From: Hyphomicrobiales bacterium | GTDB lineage: Bacteria > Pseudomonadota > Alphaproteobacteria > Rhizobiales > Beijerinckiaceae | Assembly: GCA_028290285.1 (NCBI GenBank) | Contig: JAQGKD010000058.1 | Span: 1 to 64,000 of the forward strand | Reading direction: 5' to 3' | Length of the DNA stretch: 64,000 nucleotides | Part shown: one piece after another, positions 57,119 through 64,000 of the stretch | Position numbering within the stretch: the stretch's first letter is position 1 | Layout: every line of letters begins with the position of its first letter | Made by a program: the position numbers and the translations under genes | The notes under the pieces: generated by a model | What the model saw: only the letters and a program-made list of their open reading frames with translations | Database searches by the model: none | Told to the model about the DNA's origin: nothing

Positions 57119-57931
57119 TTATGTCCCGGCCTTGCCGGCGCCACGCTCCTGCGCGGCTGCCACGGCAATGGCCAGCTCGGGGTTCATGTCGAGATCGGCG
57201 AGCATCATCGCGGCTTCGCGCATTTCGGCGCCACGCCTGACACCATGCTGGCGTACGCGCCCGGCCATCGTCACGGCCATCGCGGGCCAGTCGATCGAGG
57301 GGTAGCTTTCGGTCAGGCTGCCGTAGACCTCGGCCTCGACATCCCACGATTTGGCCGCCTTGGCGCAATCGACGATCAGCGCCTCCAGCCCCTTGATCAT
57401 GATCGAACGGCAGAGCTTCATCGCCGAGGCCCGGCCGAATTCCGGCGAGACTGGGCGGATGTTCATGCCCAGCGCATTGAGGCGCGGCGCAAGGTCTTCG
57501 GCGCTCGGTCCCCCTGCGAGGATCGATACGCGAATCCCCGGTCCGGGCACGGGCGCCATGACGGCCCCCTCCACATAGGAGGCACCGGTCGCGACGACCG
57601 CCTTAGCGGCCTGTGTCTTGGTGCCGGGCGAAGCGGAATTGATATCGAAGAACGTCTGGCCGGGAACCAGAAAGGCGCAGGCCCCATGGGCGACATCCAG
57701 CACCGACGCCGCCGTGACTGCCGATATCACGACATCGGCGCCCTTCGCGGCGGCGCGTGCATCCGCCGCCAGGGTGACGCCATCCTTTACCGCAAGGGCG
57801 CGCTGGACGGCCGAGCGTTCAGGCTGGGCGAAAAGAATGTCGTAGGCAGTTACCGCCTCCGCCCCGCCCGCGAGCAATTCGCGCGCGAAGATCTGGCCGA
57901 CTTCACCATATCCGATGAGTGCAATTTTCAT
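57119..57931 (-). CDS. NAD(P)-binding dehydrogenase with DUF1932 C-terminal domain
   Basis: 270 residues. The N-terminal Rossmann domain starts IALIGYGEVGQIFARELLAG with GxGxxG, then ADVVISAVTAASVLD near 65-80 and GQTFFDINSASPGTK near 92. GASYVEGAVMAPVPGPG near 120 is like 6-phosphogluconate/beta-hydroxyacid dehydrogenases. The C-terminal DUF1932 helices include KLCRSIMIKGLEALIVDCA. The fold suggests NAD(P)-linked oxidation of a hydroxy-dicarboxylate. Such genes accompany ligI/galD-type sets, where the substrate may be a 4-carboxy-4-hydroxy intermediate, but that is inference. It is first of the ligI-galD run. Confidence 0.85.
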   Translation of the reverse strand: MKIALIGYGEVGQIFARELLAGGAEAVTAYDILFAQPERSAVQRALAVKDGVTLAADARAAAKGADVVISAVTAASVLDVAHGACAFLVPGQTFFDINSASPGTKTQAAKAVVATGASYVEGAVMAPVPGPGIRVSILAGGPSAEDLAPRLNALGMNIRPVSPEFGRASAMKLCRSIMIKGLEALIVDCAKAAKSWDVEAEVYGSLTESYPSIDWPAMAVTMAGRVRQHGVRRGAEMREAAMMLADLDMNPELAIAVAAAQERGAGKAGT

Positions 57932-58022
57932 GGCGGCGCGTGTCCTCGATATTTTGTGGCCAAGATGCGCCGGGCGATCGGCCGATGCAAATGACTGCTT
58001 TTCTGCAATCCATGAGCCTGGT

Positions 58023-58967
58023 TCACGCGGAACGCAGGCGCGGCACGACGGGCTTCATACGCGCCAGACCGTCAGCGCGCACGAGCCGCTCCATTCTCTG
58101 GCGCAAATCCTCCGCGACGGGACTCAATGGCCGCCCGCGCGCGCTGATAAGCCCGATTGTCCGCGTGATGCCCGGATTGTGCAGCGGCAAGGCCACGAGG
58201 TCGCGCATGTCGATCCCATCGATGGCGAGACGTGGGATGATCGTCAGCCCGACACCCGCTGTCACCATGGCGACGGCGGTCGCGATGTGCAGAACTTCCC
58301 AGCGCCAATCGAGCTGATCGCGGCGCGGCCCGAGCGCATCGTCGATCAGCAGGCGATTGCCCGCCTGTCGGCTCGTGCGGACGAGCGGAATGCCCGCGAG
58401 CTGGCTCCAGTTCACCTCCCCATCCCCGGCGATCGGGTGGTTCTTCGGGCAAAGGAGCACGAAGGGCTCCTTCATGAGCGGCTTCACTTCGAGATCGGGA
58501 TGTGTGTCCGAGGCGAGCGTCAGGCCGAATTCCGCCGTCCCGGATCGCACGAGTTCGCAGATCTCGGTCGCTGAATTGTCGTAGAGGCGCACGGAGACAT
58601 CCGGATGGCTCCCGTGAAAATCCCGCATCAGGCGCGGCAGGTAATGCACGGCCAACGTCGGCAGGCAGCACACGGATATTCGTTGCTGCCGCTGCTGCCC
58701 CTTCTGGCGGATCTCGTCGAAGGACACTTCCAGCTCGCCGATGATACGCTGCGCATTGGGCAGCAATTGCGCGCCCGCCTCCGTCATGGTCACCTGGCGC
58801 GTCGTGCGCACGAAGAGTTTGAGCCCGAGATCCTGCTCGAGCTTCTTCATGCGATGACTCAGCGCGGTCTGGGAGAGATTGAGCTGCGCCGCCGCCCGCT
58901 GGAAACTGCCGCGTTCGGCAATCGCCAGAAAGGCTTGCAGCCCGAGAAAATCGATACGCGCGCTCAT
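58023..58967 (-). CDS. LysR-family transcriptional regulator
   Basis: 314 residues from ATG 58967. The helix-turn-helix (about 5-65) reads FLGLQAFLAIAERGSFQRAA and LNLSQTALSHRMKKLEQDLG, with LFVRTTRQVTMTEAG following. The effector domain (about 90-300) has ISVCCLPTLAVHYLPRLMRDF and VAMVTAGVGLTIIPRLA. LysR proteins of aromatic pathways bind a pathway intermediate. It precedes the DUF1932-ligI-galD genes on the same strand with a 91-base gap, where its target promoter may lie. The extension to 59018 lacks support. Confidence 0.92.
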   Translation of the reverse strand: MSARIDFLGLQAFLAIAERGSFQRAAAQLNLSQTALSHRMKKLEQDLGLKLFVRTTRQVTMTEAGAQLLPNAQRIIGELEVSFDEIRQKGQQRQQRISVCCLPTLAVHYLPRLMRDFHGSHPDVSVRLYDNSATEICELVRSGTAEFGLTLASDTHPDLEVKPLMKEPFVLLCPKNHPIAGDGEVNWSQLAGIPLVRTSRQAGNRLLIDDALGPRRDQLDWRWEVLHIATAVAMVTAGVGLTIIPRLAIDGIDMRDLVALPLHNPGITRTIGLISARGRPLSPVAEDLRQRMERLVRADGLARMKPVVPRLRSA

Positions 58968-59039
58968 GGGTCGCTTCCACCGCTCGCCGGTGTTACCCCG
59001 GCCCCAAGATGCAACCATTTCATCAATCAGCGTGCAAGG

Positions 59040-59816
59040 TCAATTACATGCACCCTTTGGATACCACGAAGGCTGCCGCTTTTCCCTGAAGGCTGCGACG
59101 CCTTCCACCGCCTCCGGTGAACGCTCCAGTCCACGGGGCGCGGGGCCTCCGGACGGAAACAGCAGGTCGCGCGGCGGCGACGAAAGGCCAGCGATGGTCG
59201 CCTTCAGCTCCGCCGTCGCGCCCGGTGCATTGTGCAGGATCGAATCCGAGATCGCATCGAGCCGCGTGGCGATTGCTGCGCCGGCAACGAGTTCATGGAC
59301 TAGCCCGATCCGCAGGGCGTCAGCCGCGGAGAACCGTTCGCCCGTCAGCCCGTATCGCCGCAATGCGCGATGCCCCATTGCGCGCGCGAGCAGGCCGGCC
59401 AGCTCCGGTGAGGGCGCGATGCCAACGCGCAATTCCGGCACGCCGAAGGACGCAGCCTCGGTCGCCAGCACGAGGTCGCAGCAGGCCGCGAGGCCCAGCC
59501 CGCCGCCCAGGCACCCGCCTTCGATCACCGCTATGGTGGGTTTCGGGAAAGCATCGAGGCGCGACAGCACCGCGTTGAACGTGAGGCCGGACGTCCCCGC
59601 CTCCCCGCGCGCTTTCAAATCCGCCCCCGTGCAGAAATGACGGCCCCTGGCGCGCAACACCAGCAGCCTGACGGACTCGTCCCGCCCATCCACATCGAGG
59701 ACAGCGCCGAGTTCGTCGAGCATGGCCTGATCGAACGCGTTCCCCCGGTCGGGCCGGTCGAGCGTCACGCTTAGGCGTCCACGCATGTCGCGTTCGATGA
59801 GAATGGTCTGCGGCAT
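59040..59816 (-). CDS. Enoyl-CoA hydratase/isomerase family protein
   Basis: 258-residue crotonase-fold enzyme. CoA-site motifs are RGRHFCTGADLKARGEAG near 62-79 and IEGGCLGGGLGLAACCDLVL near 96-115. The catalytic-Glu region reads ASFGVPELRVGIAPSPELAG near 120-139, with Glu in PEL consistent with hydratase activity. It ends with the FREKRQPSW tail typical of methylglutaconyl-CoA hydratase-like enzymes. GGGGGG precedes ATG 59816. It lies upstream of the LysR gene on the same strand and may be unrelated to the ring-cleavage set. Confidence 0.88.
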   Translation of the reverse strand: MPQTILIERDMRGRLSVTLDRPDRGNAFDQAMLDELGAVLDVDGRDESVRLLVLRARGRHFCTGADLKARGEAGTSGLTFNAVLSRLDAFPKPTIAVIEGGCLGGGLGLAACCDLVLATEAASFGVPELRVGIAPSPELAGLLARAMGHRALRRYGLTGERFSAADALRIGLVHELVAGAAIATRLDAISDSILHNAPGATAELKATIAGLSSPPRDLLFPSGGPAPRGLERSPEAVEGVAAFREKRQPSWYPKGACN

Positions 59817-59935
59817 GGTTCCCCCCTGGTTTTTTCGCAGTCTAGGCGCGCGCATCGAGATCGGCCAGCCTTCGAAACCATTGCCGGGGCGCAACGGCCT
59901 ACCTACACTGCGCGCCAAAAGACGGAGGACGCCTG

Positions 59936-60895
59936 ATGATGCGCATTGCCATTCTCGACGACTACCAGCGCCTCTCCCTGAGGCTCGCCGACTGGTCGCG
60001 CATTCAGGCGCAATGCGAGATCACGGTGTTCGACCGGAACATCGGCAGCATCGATGAAGCCGCGCGCCTGCTCGCCCCATTCGACATTCTCGTCGTGATG
60101 CGCGAGCGCATGCCGGTGCCCCGCGCTCTCATCGAGCGGCTGCCCAACCTGAAGATGATGGTCTCGACAGGCACGCGCAATCGCGGGCTCGACTCGGTGG
60201 CTGCCCGCGAGCGCGGCATTCTCGTCACCCACACAACCGGCCTGCACGCGACAGCAACAACGCTCGAACTCACCTGGGCACTGATTCTCGCAGCCGCGCG
60301 CAACATCCCTTACGAAGACCGCGTCATGCGCGCGGGTGGATGGCAGGAGACGCTCGGCATGCGGCTTGTCGACCGCACTTTGGGCCTGTGCGGCTTCGGC
60401 AAGCTCGGTTCCGCCGTCGCAAAAATCGGCCAGGCTTTCGGCATGAAGACCATCGCATGGAGCCAGAACCTCGACGCAGCGCGAGCGCAGGCCGGCGGTG
60501 CGGAGTTGGTCACCAAGCAGGAGCTGTTCGCACGCTCCGACATCGTGTCCGTTCATCTCGTGCTCAGCGAGCGCACACGCGGCCTGATCGGTGCCCCGGA
60601 ATTCTCGGCCATGCGCAAGGATGCGATCTTCGTCAACACGTCGCGTGGCCCCATCGTCGATGAAGCAGCCCTCGTCAACGCGATGCAGCGCAAGGCTATC
60701 CGCCGTGCCGCGCTCGATGTCTACGACGTCGAGCCGCTGCCCGAGGACCACCCTCTGCGCAGCATGGACAACGTCGTACTCAGTCCGCATCTCGGATATG
60801 CGTCCGAGGACAACATTCGCCAGTATTACGAAGACACCGTCGAGAACATCGAGGCGTTTCTCAAGGGAGCACCGATCCGGATCGTCCAGGACTGA
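59936..60895 (+). CDS. D-2-hydroxyacid dehydrogenase family protein
   Basis: 319-residue NAD(P)-dependent enzyme of the formate/glycerate dehydrogenase fold. Motifs: STGTRNRGLDSVAARERGI near 79-97, TLGLCGFGKLGSAVAKIGQA near 144 (GxGxxG), the Arg site in FVNTSRGPIVDEAALVNAM near 235, the Glu in ALDVYDVEPLPEDHPL near 262 and the His in VVLSPHLGYASEDN near 282. It would reduce a 2-keto acid or oxidise a D-2-hydroxy acid. GGAGG precedes ATG 59936, and a second ATG follows directly at 59939. Confidence 0.9.
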   Translation: MMRIAILDDYQRLSLRLADWSRIQAQCEITVFDRNIGSIDEAARLLAPFDILVVMRERMPVPRALIERLPNLKMMVSTGTRNRGLDSVAARERGILVTHTTGLHATATTLELTWALILAAARNIPYEDRVMRAGGWQETLGMRLVDRTLGLCGFGKLGSAVAKIGQAFGMKTIAWSQNLDAARAQAGGAELVTKQELFARSDIVSVHLVLSERTRGLIGAPEFSAMRKDAIFVNTSRGPIVDEAALVNAMQRKAIRRAALDVYDVEPLPEDHPLRSMDNVVLSPHLGYASEDNIRQYYEDTVENIEAFLKGAPIRIVQD

Positions 60896-60911
60896 TCCGG
60901 ACCGGCATGGT

Positions 60912-61166
60912 TCAGGCGTGCTCGGCTTCGCCCGTCGCCAACGCGCTCAGGATGCGGGCGACGAGTGCACGGGCGGAGTCCGCGCTGAGCTCGACCGCCA
61001 CCCGCTGGCCCGAGTCCGGCGTCAGGAAATCGATGCTGAGCGCATGGTCGAGCGCCGCATGATACGGGTGGTCGAAGTACACGTTTGCGCTGGTCACATT
61101 GACCCAGCCGTCAGGCCCCTTGGCGCTGCCCACGAGCGCGGTCGTCTCGGTAATGTAGGAACACAT
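60912..61166 (-). CDS. DUF6295 family small protein
   Basis: 84 residues: MCSYITETTALVGSAKGPDG, WVNVTSANVYFDHPYHAALD, HALSIDFLTPDSGQRVAVEL, then SADSARALVARILSAL. This matches DUF6295, a compact family of unknown function with conserved 'Y.TET..L.GS.KG..GW', 'YFDHP..A' and 'ALSIDF' parts. A strong GAGGAGG precedes ATG 61166. It lies 11 bases after the dienelactone-hydrolase stop, in one operon with it. Confidence 0.85.
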   Translation of the reverse strand: MCSYITETTALVGSAKGPDGWVNVTSANVYFDHPYHAALDHALSIDFLTPDSGQRVAVELSADSARALVARILSALATGEAEHA

Positions 61167-61177
61167 GGCGCGCCTCC

Positions 61178-61924
61178 TCAGTCGAGGTTCTTGTGGAAGA
61201 AGGAAACAACCTTCTGCCAGCCGTCCTTCGCCTGCTCGGGACGATAGCCGGGACGGTCGGCGGCGAAGAAGCCATGTCCCGCGCCGTCGTAGCGGTGGAA
61301 CTCGTAATACTTGTGCAGGCTCTTCAGCTTGGCTTCCAGCGTGTTCACCTGCGCAGGTGAAGGGTTCTTGTCGTCGTTGCCGAAAAGTCCGAGCAAGGGA
61401 GCACGAAGCTTTTCCGTGAGATCGATGGGCGCGACGGGCCGCTGCGGCGTCAGCTGCGCGGGATCATCCACGACGATATTGCCGCCCCAGCAATCGACAA
61501 TGGCATCCACCCCATCGAGCCGGCAGGCCGACAGGAAGGCCTGCCTGCCGCCGGAACAGAAGCCCATGACGCCGACCTTGCCGTTGGATTCGGGCTGCGC
61601 GCGCAGGAAGGCCATGGCTCCCGCGACATCTCCCACCACCTGGTCGTCATACACGCCGCCCGCGGCACGCGCCTTGGCTGCGAGATCGTCCGGCGTGCCG
61701 GGGCCCTCCCGAAAATACAGATGCGGCGCGATGGCCGCGATGCCGAAATGCGCAAGCTTGCGCGTCGCTTCCATGCACCAGTCGTCCCAGCCGGGCATGT
61801 GATGGATCAGCACGACGCCCGGAAAGGGGCCTTCGCCCGCAGGCCGCGCATAATAGGCTTCGCCGACATCGCCCTGATGTGCCTTGAACGACACTATTCC
61901 CGCGACCATCCCACGATAGGACAT
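61178..61924 (-). CDS. Dienelactone hydrolase family protein
   Basis: 248-residue alpha/beta hydrolase. The nucleophile is Cys in KVGVMGFCSGGRQAFL near 113-128, as in carboxymethylenebutenolidase, with the Asp in LGLFGNDDKNPSP near 190 and the His in YDGAGHGFFAADRPGY near 222. These enzymes hydrolyse dienelactones or related lactones in aromatic degradation. Start ATG 61924 is spaced 5 bases from GGGGAG, while the GTG at 61930 overlaps that site. Substrate remains open. Confidence 0.9.
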   Translation of the reverse strand: MSYRGMVAGIVSFKAHQGDVGEAYYARPAGEGPFPGVVLIHHMPGWDDWCMEATRKLAHFGIAAIAPHLYFREGPGTPDDLAAKARAAGGVYDDQVVGDVAGAMAFLRAQPESNGKVGVMGFCSGGRQAFLSACRLDGVDAIVDCWGGNIVVDDPAQLTPQRPVAPIDLTEKLRAPLLGLFGNDDKNPSPAQVNTLEAKLKSLHKYYEFHRYDGAGHGFFAADRPGYRPEQAKDGWQKVVSFFHKNLD

Positions 61925-61995
61925 AAGCACTCCCCGTTCTTTTTCTAAAACCGGCGCGATGCTAAGAGCCCCCGCCGGAAAGTCCAGCCCTGCCG

Positions 61996-63438
61996 TCAGC
62001 CATAGGCGAGACGGCGCACGGTCTCGAGATCGGCGACGAAGGCGTCATATTCGCGCGCTTTCTCGGCTTCGTCGCGGAGCCGCAACAGGAACGAGGGATG
62101 TACGGTAACGAAAACGTCGCCGACGAACGGCGAGGCGAGAACCTGCCCACGCGTCTTCAACACGGAGTGGCTCTCCCCTGTGAGGCTCCGCACCGCCGTC
62201 GCACCCATGGCGATGGTCAGCCTCGGCTTCAGGAGGGCCGACTCCTGTTCGATCCACCAGCGGCAAGCATTGATTTCGGAAACGTTCGGCGACTTGTGCA
62301 AGCGCCGCTTGCCGCGTGGCTCGTTCTTGAAATGCTTCACCGCGTTCGTGACATAGGCTGCCTCCCGGTCGATCCCCGCCGCCGCCAGCGCCCGGTCGAA
62401 CAATTGTCCTGCCGGTCCGATGAAGGGACGCCCGGCAAGATCCTCCTTATCGCCCGGCTGCTCGCCCACGAACAGTAGCTGCGCATCGGCACGGCCCTCG
62501 CCGAATACCGTCTGCGTCGCATTGGCCCAGAGCGGACAGCGCTTGCAGCCTTCCGCCGCGTGGCGAAGCCCATCGAGCCCACCCTCATGCCGGGCAGCGG
62601 GCTTTCCCGCTTCCTGCTGCGCAAGGATCTTCGGCGAGCGTTTCGGGGCAGCCATCGGCACGGACGCAATCATGCCGTCCGACTGCGCAGAGGCCTTCTG
62701 GATCAGGCCCGGAATGAGGCTGCTCTCGGGCAGATTCTTCCAGTAGCGCATCGGCATCTCCCGTTTCATCGCACCGATCTTCAGCCGAGCCGGATTGAAG
62801 ATATTGGCGTAATAGGTCCGCCAATGCTCCTCCAGCCGGTCGTCGTCGGGCGCGAAATCGCGTGTCGTCCCCGGCGTGAAGGTCAACGCCTGAAGGTCCC
62901 AATGGGCGCACACCTCCGGCGTCAGGATCGACCAGCGCATCGCGGCGAAACGGTCGACGAAGAATGGCGCGCTGAGCCGCTCCACATGATGCTCGGGTTC
63001 AAACCAGGTAATGAACGCCGGACCATCGTCGGTGACGATCTCGCGGAAGCGGACGTAGGCCGTCATCTTGTGCCGCTCGCGCCGCACAGCCTTGGCCATG
63101 GCATCGGCCCTGAACACATCGTCGTCGGTGGCATGATCGAGCAGACGGTGTTGCTCCTGAAGCCGCAGAAGCAAACGATAGAGCAGAGCGAACCGCGTGG
63201 GATCGCGGTGACAGACCACGCGCTCGGCGAGATCGAGGAAGTGCCGGGACACCGTCAGCGCTCCCGCCGCGCTCTGCGCAGGCATCGGTCCCTTCGGCTC
63301 ATCGCCAAAAAGATCGGCTGCGTCGCCTTTCACGCGCCACACGACGCTCTCCCCTGCGACAGCGGCTCCCGCGAGGCTCCGCGCCGCGGCTCTCCACCCA
63401 TCGAAATCGGCGGCGTGGGCGAGTTCGACCGCGATCAC
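61996..63438 (-). CDS. udgX: DUF4130-UdgX fusion: uracil-DNA cross-linking protein
   Basis: 480 residues. The N-terminal half (about 1-250) is the DUF4130 / TIGR03915-type domain (VVWRVKGDAADLFGDEP, RHKMTAYVRFREI, WFEPEHHVERLSAPFFVDRF). The C-terminal half (about 290-480) is a family-4-like uracil-DNA glycosylase: CKRCPLW iron-sulfur Cys near 297, GEQPGDKEDLAGRPFIGPAG near 320, KRRLHKSPN near 375, and VHPSFLLRL near 445. The KRRxH loop His is the residue that, in mycobacterial UdgX, bonds covalently to uracil sites in DNA instead of releasing product. The start is GTG 63438, overlapping the radical-SAM stop (GTGA). Confidence 0.9.
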   Translation of the reverse strand: MIAVELAHAADFDGWRAAARSLAGAAVAGESVVWRVKGDAADLFGDEPKGPMPAQSAAGALTVSRHFLDLAERVVCHRDPTRFALLYRLLLRLQEQHRLLDHATDDDVFRADAMAKAVRRERHKMTAYVRFREIVTDDGPAFITWFEPEHHVERLSAPFFVDRFAAMRWSILTPEVCAHWDLQALTFTPGTTRDFAPDDDRLEEHWRTYYANIFNPARLKIGAMKREMPMRYWKNLPESSLIPGLIQKASAQSDGMIASVPMAAPKRSPKILAQQEAGKPAARHEGGLDGLRHAAEGCKRCPLWANATQTVFGEGRADAQLLFVGEQPGDKEDLAGRPFIGPAGQLFDRALAAAGIDREAAYVTNAVKHFKNEPRGKRRLHKSPNVSEINACRWWIEQESALLKPRLTIAMGATAVRSLTGESHSVLKTRGQVLASPFVGDVFVTVHPSFLLRLRDEAEKAREYDAFVADLETVRRLAYG

Positions 63439-64000
63439 GCAAACAGGCTCAATTGCTGCGGCTTCTCGATCTTCGGCGTGACCTGCGCCGCGAGCGCCAT
63501 CGAATCCGTCGCCATGCCGGGGTTCCAGTCGAGCGTCACGATGAACGGCCGCACGCTCTTCAACGAGCGCGTGAGACGTGCCACATCGGACAAGCGCAGG
63601 GCAGCGAGCCGCCGCATTCGCAAGATCTTTTCGACGCTCTTCACTCCAAGGCCGGGAATTCGCAGCAGGGTCTCACGCGGCGCGCGATTGATATCGACAG
63701 GGAATCCCGCGCGGTGACCGAGCGCCCACGCGAGCTTCGGATCGACGGCCAGGTCGAGCATGCCGCCGCTGGTAGAATCGACGATCTCATCCATGGTGAA
63801 TCCATAAAAGCGATAAAGCCAGTCGGCCTGATACAGGCGGTGTTCACGCATCATCGGCGGCCGTGCGGATGGCAGCGCCGCCGGACTGCCGGGAATGGGA
63901 CTGAAGGCCGAGTAATAGACGCGCTTCAAATTGTACCCACCGTAGAGCGACGCGCTGGTGCGCAGGATCTCGGCGTCAGGCGCGCCATCAGCGCCCACGA
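63435..64000 (-). CDS. Putative DNA modification/repair radical SAM protein, N-terminus outside the window
   Basis: The last 188 residues of a protein whose start lies beyond position 64000. The visible part (GGYNLKRVYYSAFSPIPGSP, REHRLYQADWLYRFYGFTMD, SGGMLDLAVDPKLAWAL) and a helix-hairpin-helix DNA-binding motif (TLLRIPGLGVKSVEKILRMR) match the C-terminal region of the radical-SAM family that is regularly linked to UdgX and DUF4130. The radical-SAM Cys cluster would be in the missing part. It is translationally coupled to the UdgX fusion by a GTGA overlap, so the two should act together on DNA. The reaction is not known. Confidence 0.88.
   Translation of the reverse strand, partial: VGADGAPDAEILRTSASLYGGYNLKRVYYSAFSPIPGSPAALPSARPPMMREHRLYQADWLYRFYGFTMDEIVDSTSGGMLDLAVDPKLAWALGHRAGFPVDINRAPRETLLRIPGLGVKSVEKILRMRRLAALRLSDVARLTRSLKSVRPFIVTLDWNPGMATDSMALAAQVTPKIEKPQQLSLFA

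Noticed and set aside
55256..57994. A 912-codon open frame on the plus strand
   Set aside because: It is the antisense of galD, ligI and the DUF1932 gene, is rich in Arg/His/Asp without domain patterns, and the minus-strand proteins match known families throughout.
1..64000. CRISPR arrays, rRNA genes and complete insertion sequences
   Set aside because: No regularly spaced repeats, no rRNA-like stretches and no transposase frames were seen anywhere in the window.

Overview
The window is GC-rich DNA (roughly 60-65 % by eye) with short intergenic gaps, frequent ATGA/GTGA stop-start overlaps, GTG and TTG starts, and gene families typical of Hyphomicrobiales (Rhizobiales) alphaproteobacteria: FNT transporter, DUF4142, DUF6328, DUF6295, PyrC-type dihydroorotase, many molybdenum hydroxylase subunits, orphan TctC/Bug binding proteins and a ROSE-like heat-shock leader. 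A genus cannot be fixed from the sequence alone.

Layout. (1) 1-2063: a HlyB/LapB-like type I secretion ABC transporter, cut by the window start. (2) 2550-7175: an accessory segment with an FRG-domain gene broken by a one-base frameshift and the DUF3489 / DUF2924 / serine-recombinase module, ending near tRNA-Gln(TTG); tRNA-Pro(CGG) follows. (3) 7915-22034: a stress-flavoured region with an FNT channel, DUF4142, a metallo-beta-lactamase-fold enzyme, a Crp/Fnr regulator, at least eight small hydrophilic or single-helix proteins on both strands, a hibernation factor, 3-methyladenine glycosylase, a sensory-rhodopsin-transducer homologue with an SDR enzyme, NDH-2, a HAD phosphatase, Hsp20 behind an RNA thermometer, and a flavin oxidoreductase. 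(4) 22193-27581: a secreted alpha/beta hydrolase plus LVIVD-repeat protein, a HAD / duplicated-DUF6328 pair and a 27-residue membrane microprotein.

(5) 27776-45915 is the centrepiece: one minus-strand run of 13 genes (about 15 kb) with two complete three-subunit molybdenum hydroxylases, a dihydroorotase, an amidase, a CoxG-like protein, an acyl-CoA ligase, a quinone-oxidoreductase-like MDR enzyme, an XRE regulator and a 4,5-dihydroxyphthalate-decarboxylase-like protein. It is flanked by an orphan TctC-type binding protein and a divergent UbiD-family decarboxylase. Similar dyad sites stand upstream of both outer transcription units. The set reads as uptake, hydroxylation, CoA activation, decarboxylation and cyclic-amide hydrolysis of an unidentified, possibly N-heterocyclic, acid.

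(6) 45971-50673: copper-handling genes (a Cys/His-rich protein and a DUF1775-PCuAC fusion), an enoyl-CoA hydratase, an MFS transporter and a lone response regulator. (7) 50920-53796: a second orphan TctC protein with a thiamine-diphosphate enzyme. (8) 55091-59816: a partial protocatechuate/gallate meta-cleavage set (4-oxalomesaconate tautomerase, 2-pyrone-4,6-dicarboxylate hydrolase, DUF1932 dehydrogenase) with a LysR regulator and another enoyl-CoA hydratase. (9) 59936-64000: a D-2-hydroxyacid dehydrogenase, DUF6295, dienelactone hydrolase, and a DNA-repair pair of a DUF4130-UdgX fusion overlapping a radical-SAM protein cut by the window end.
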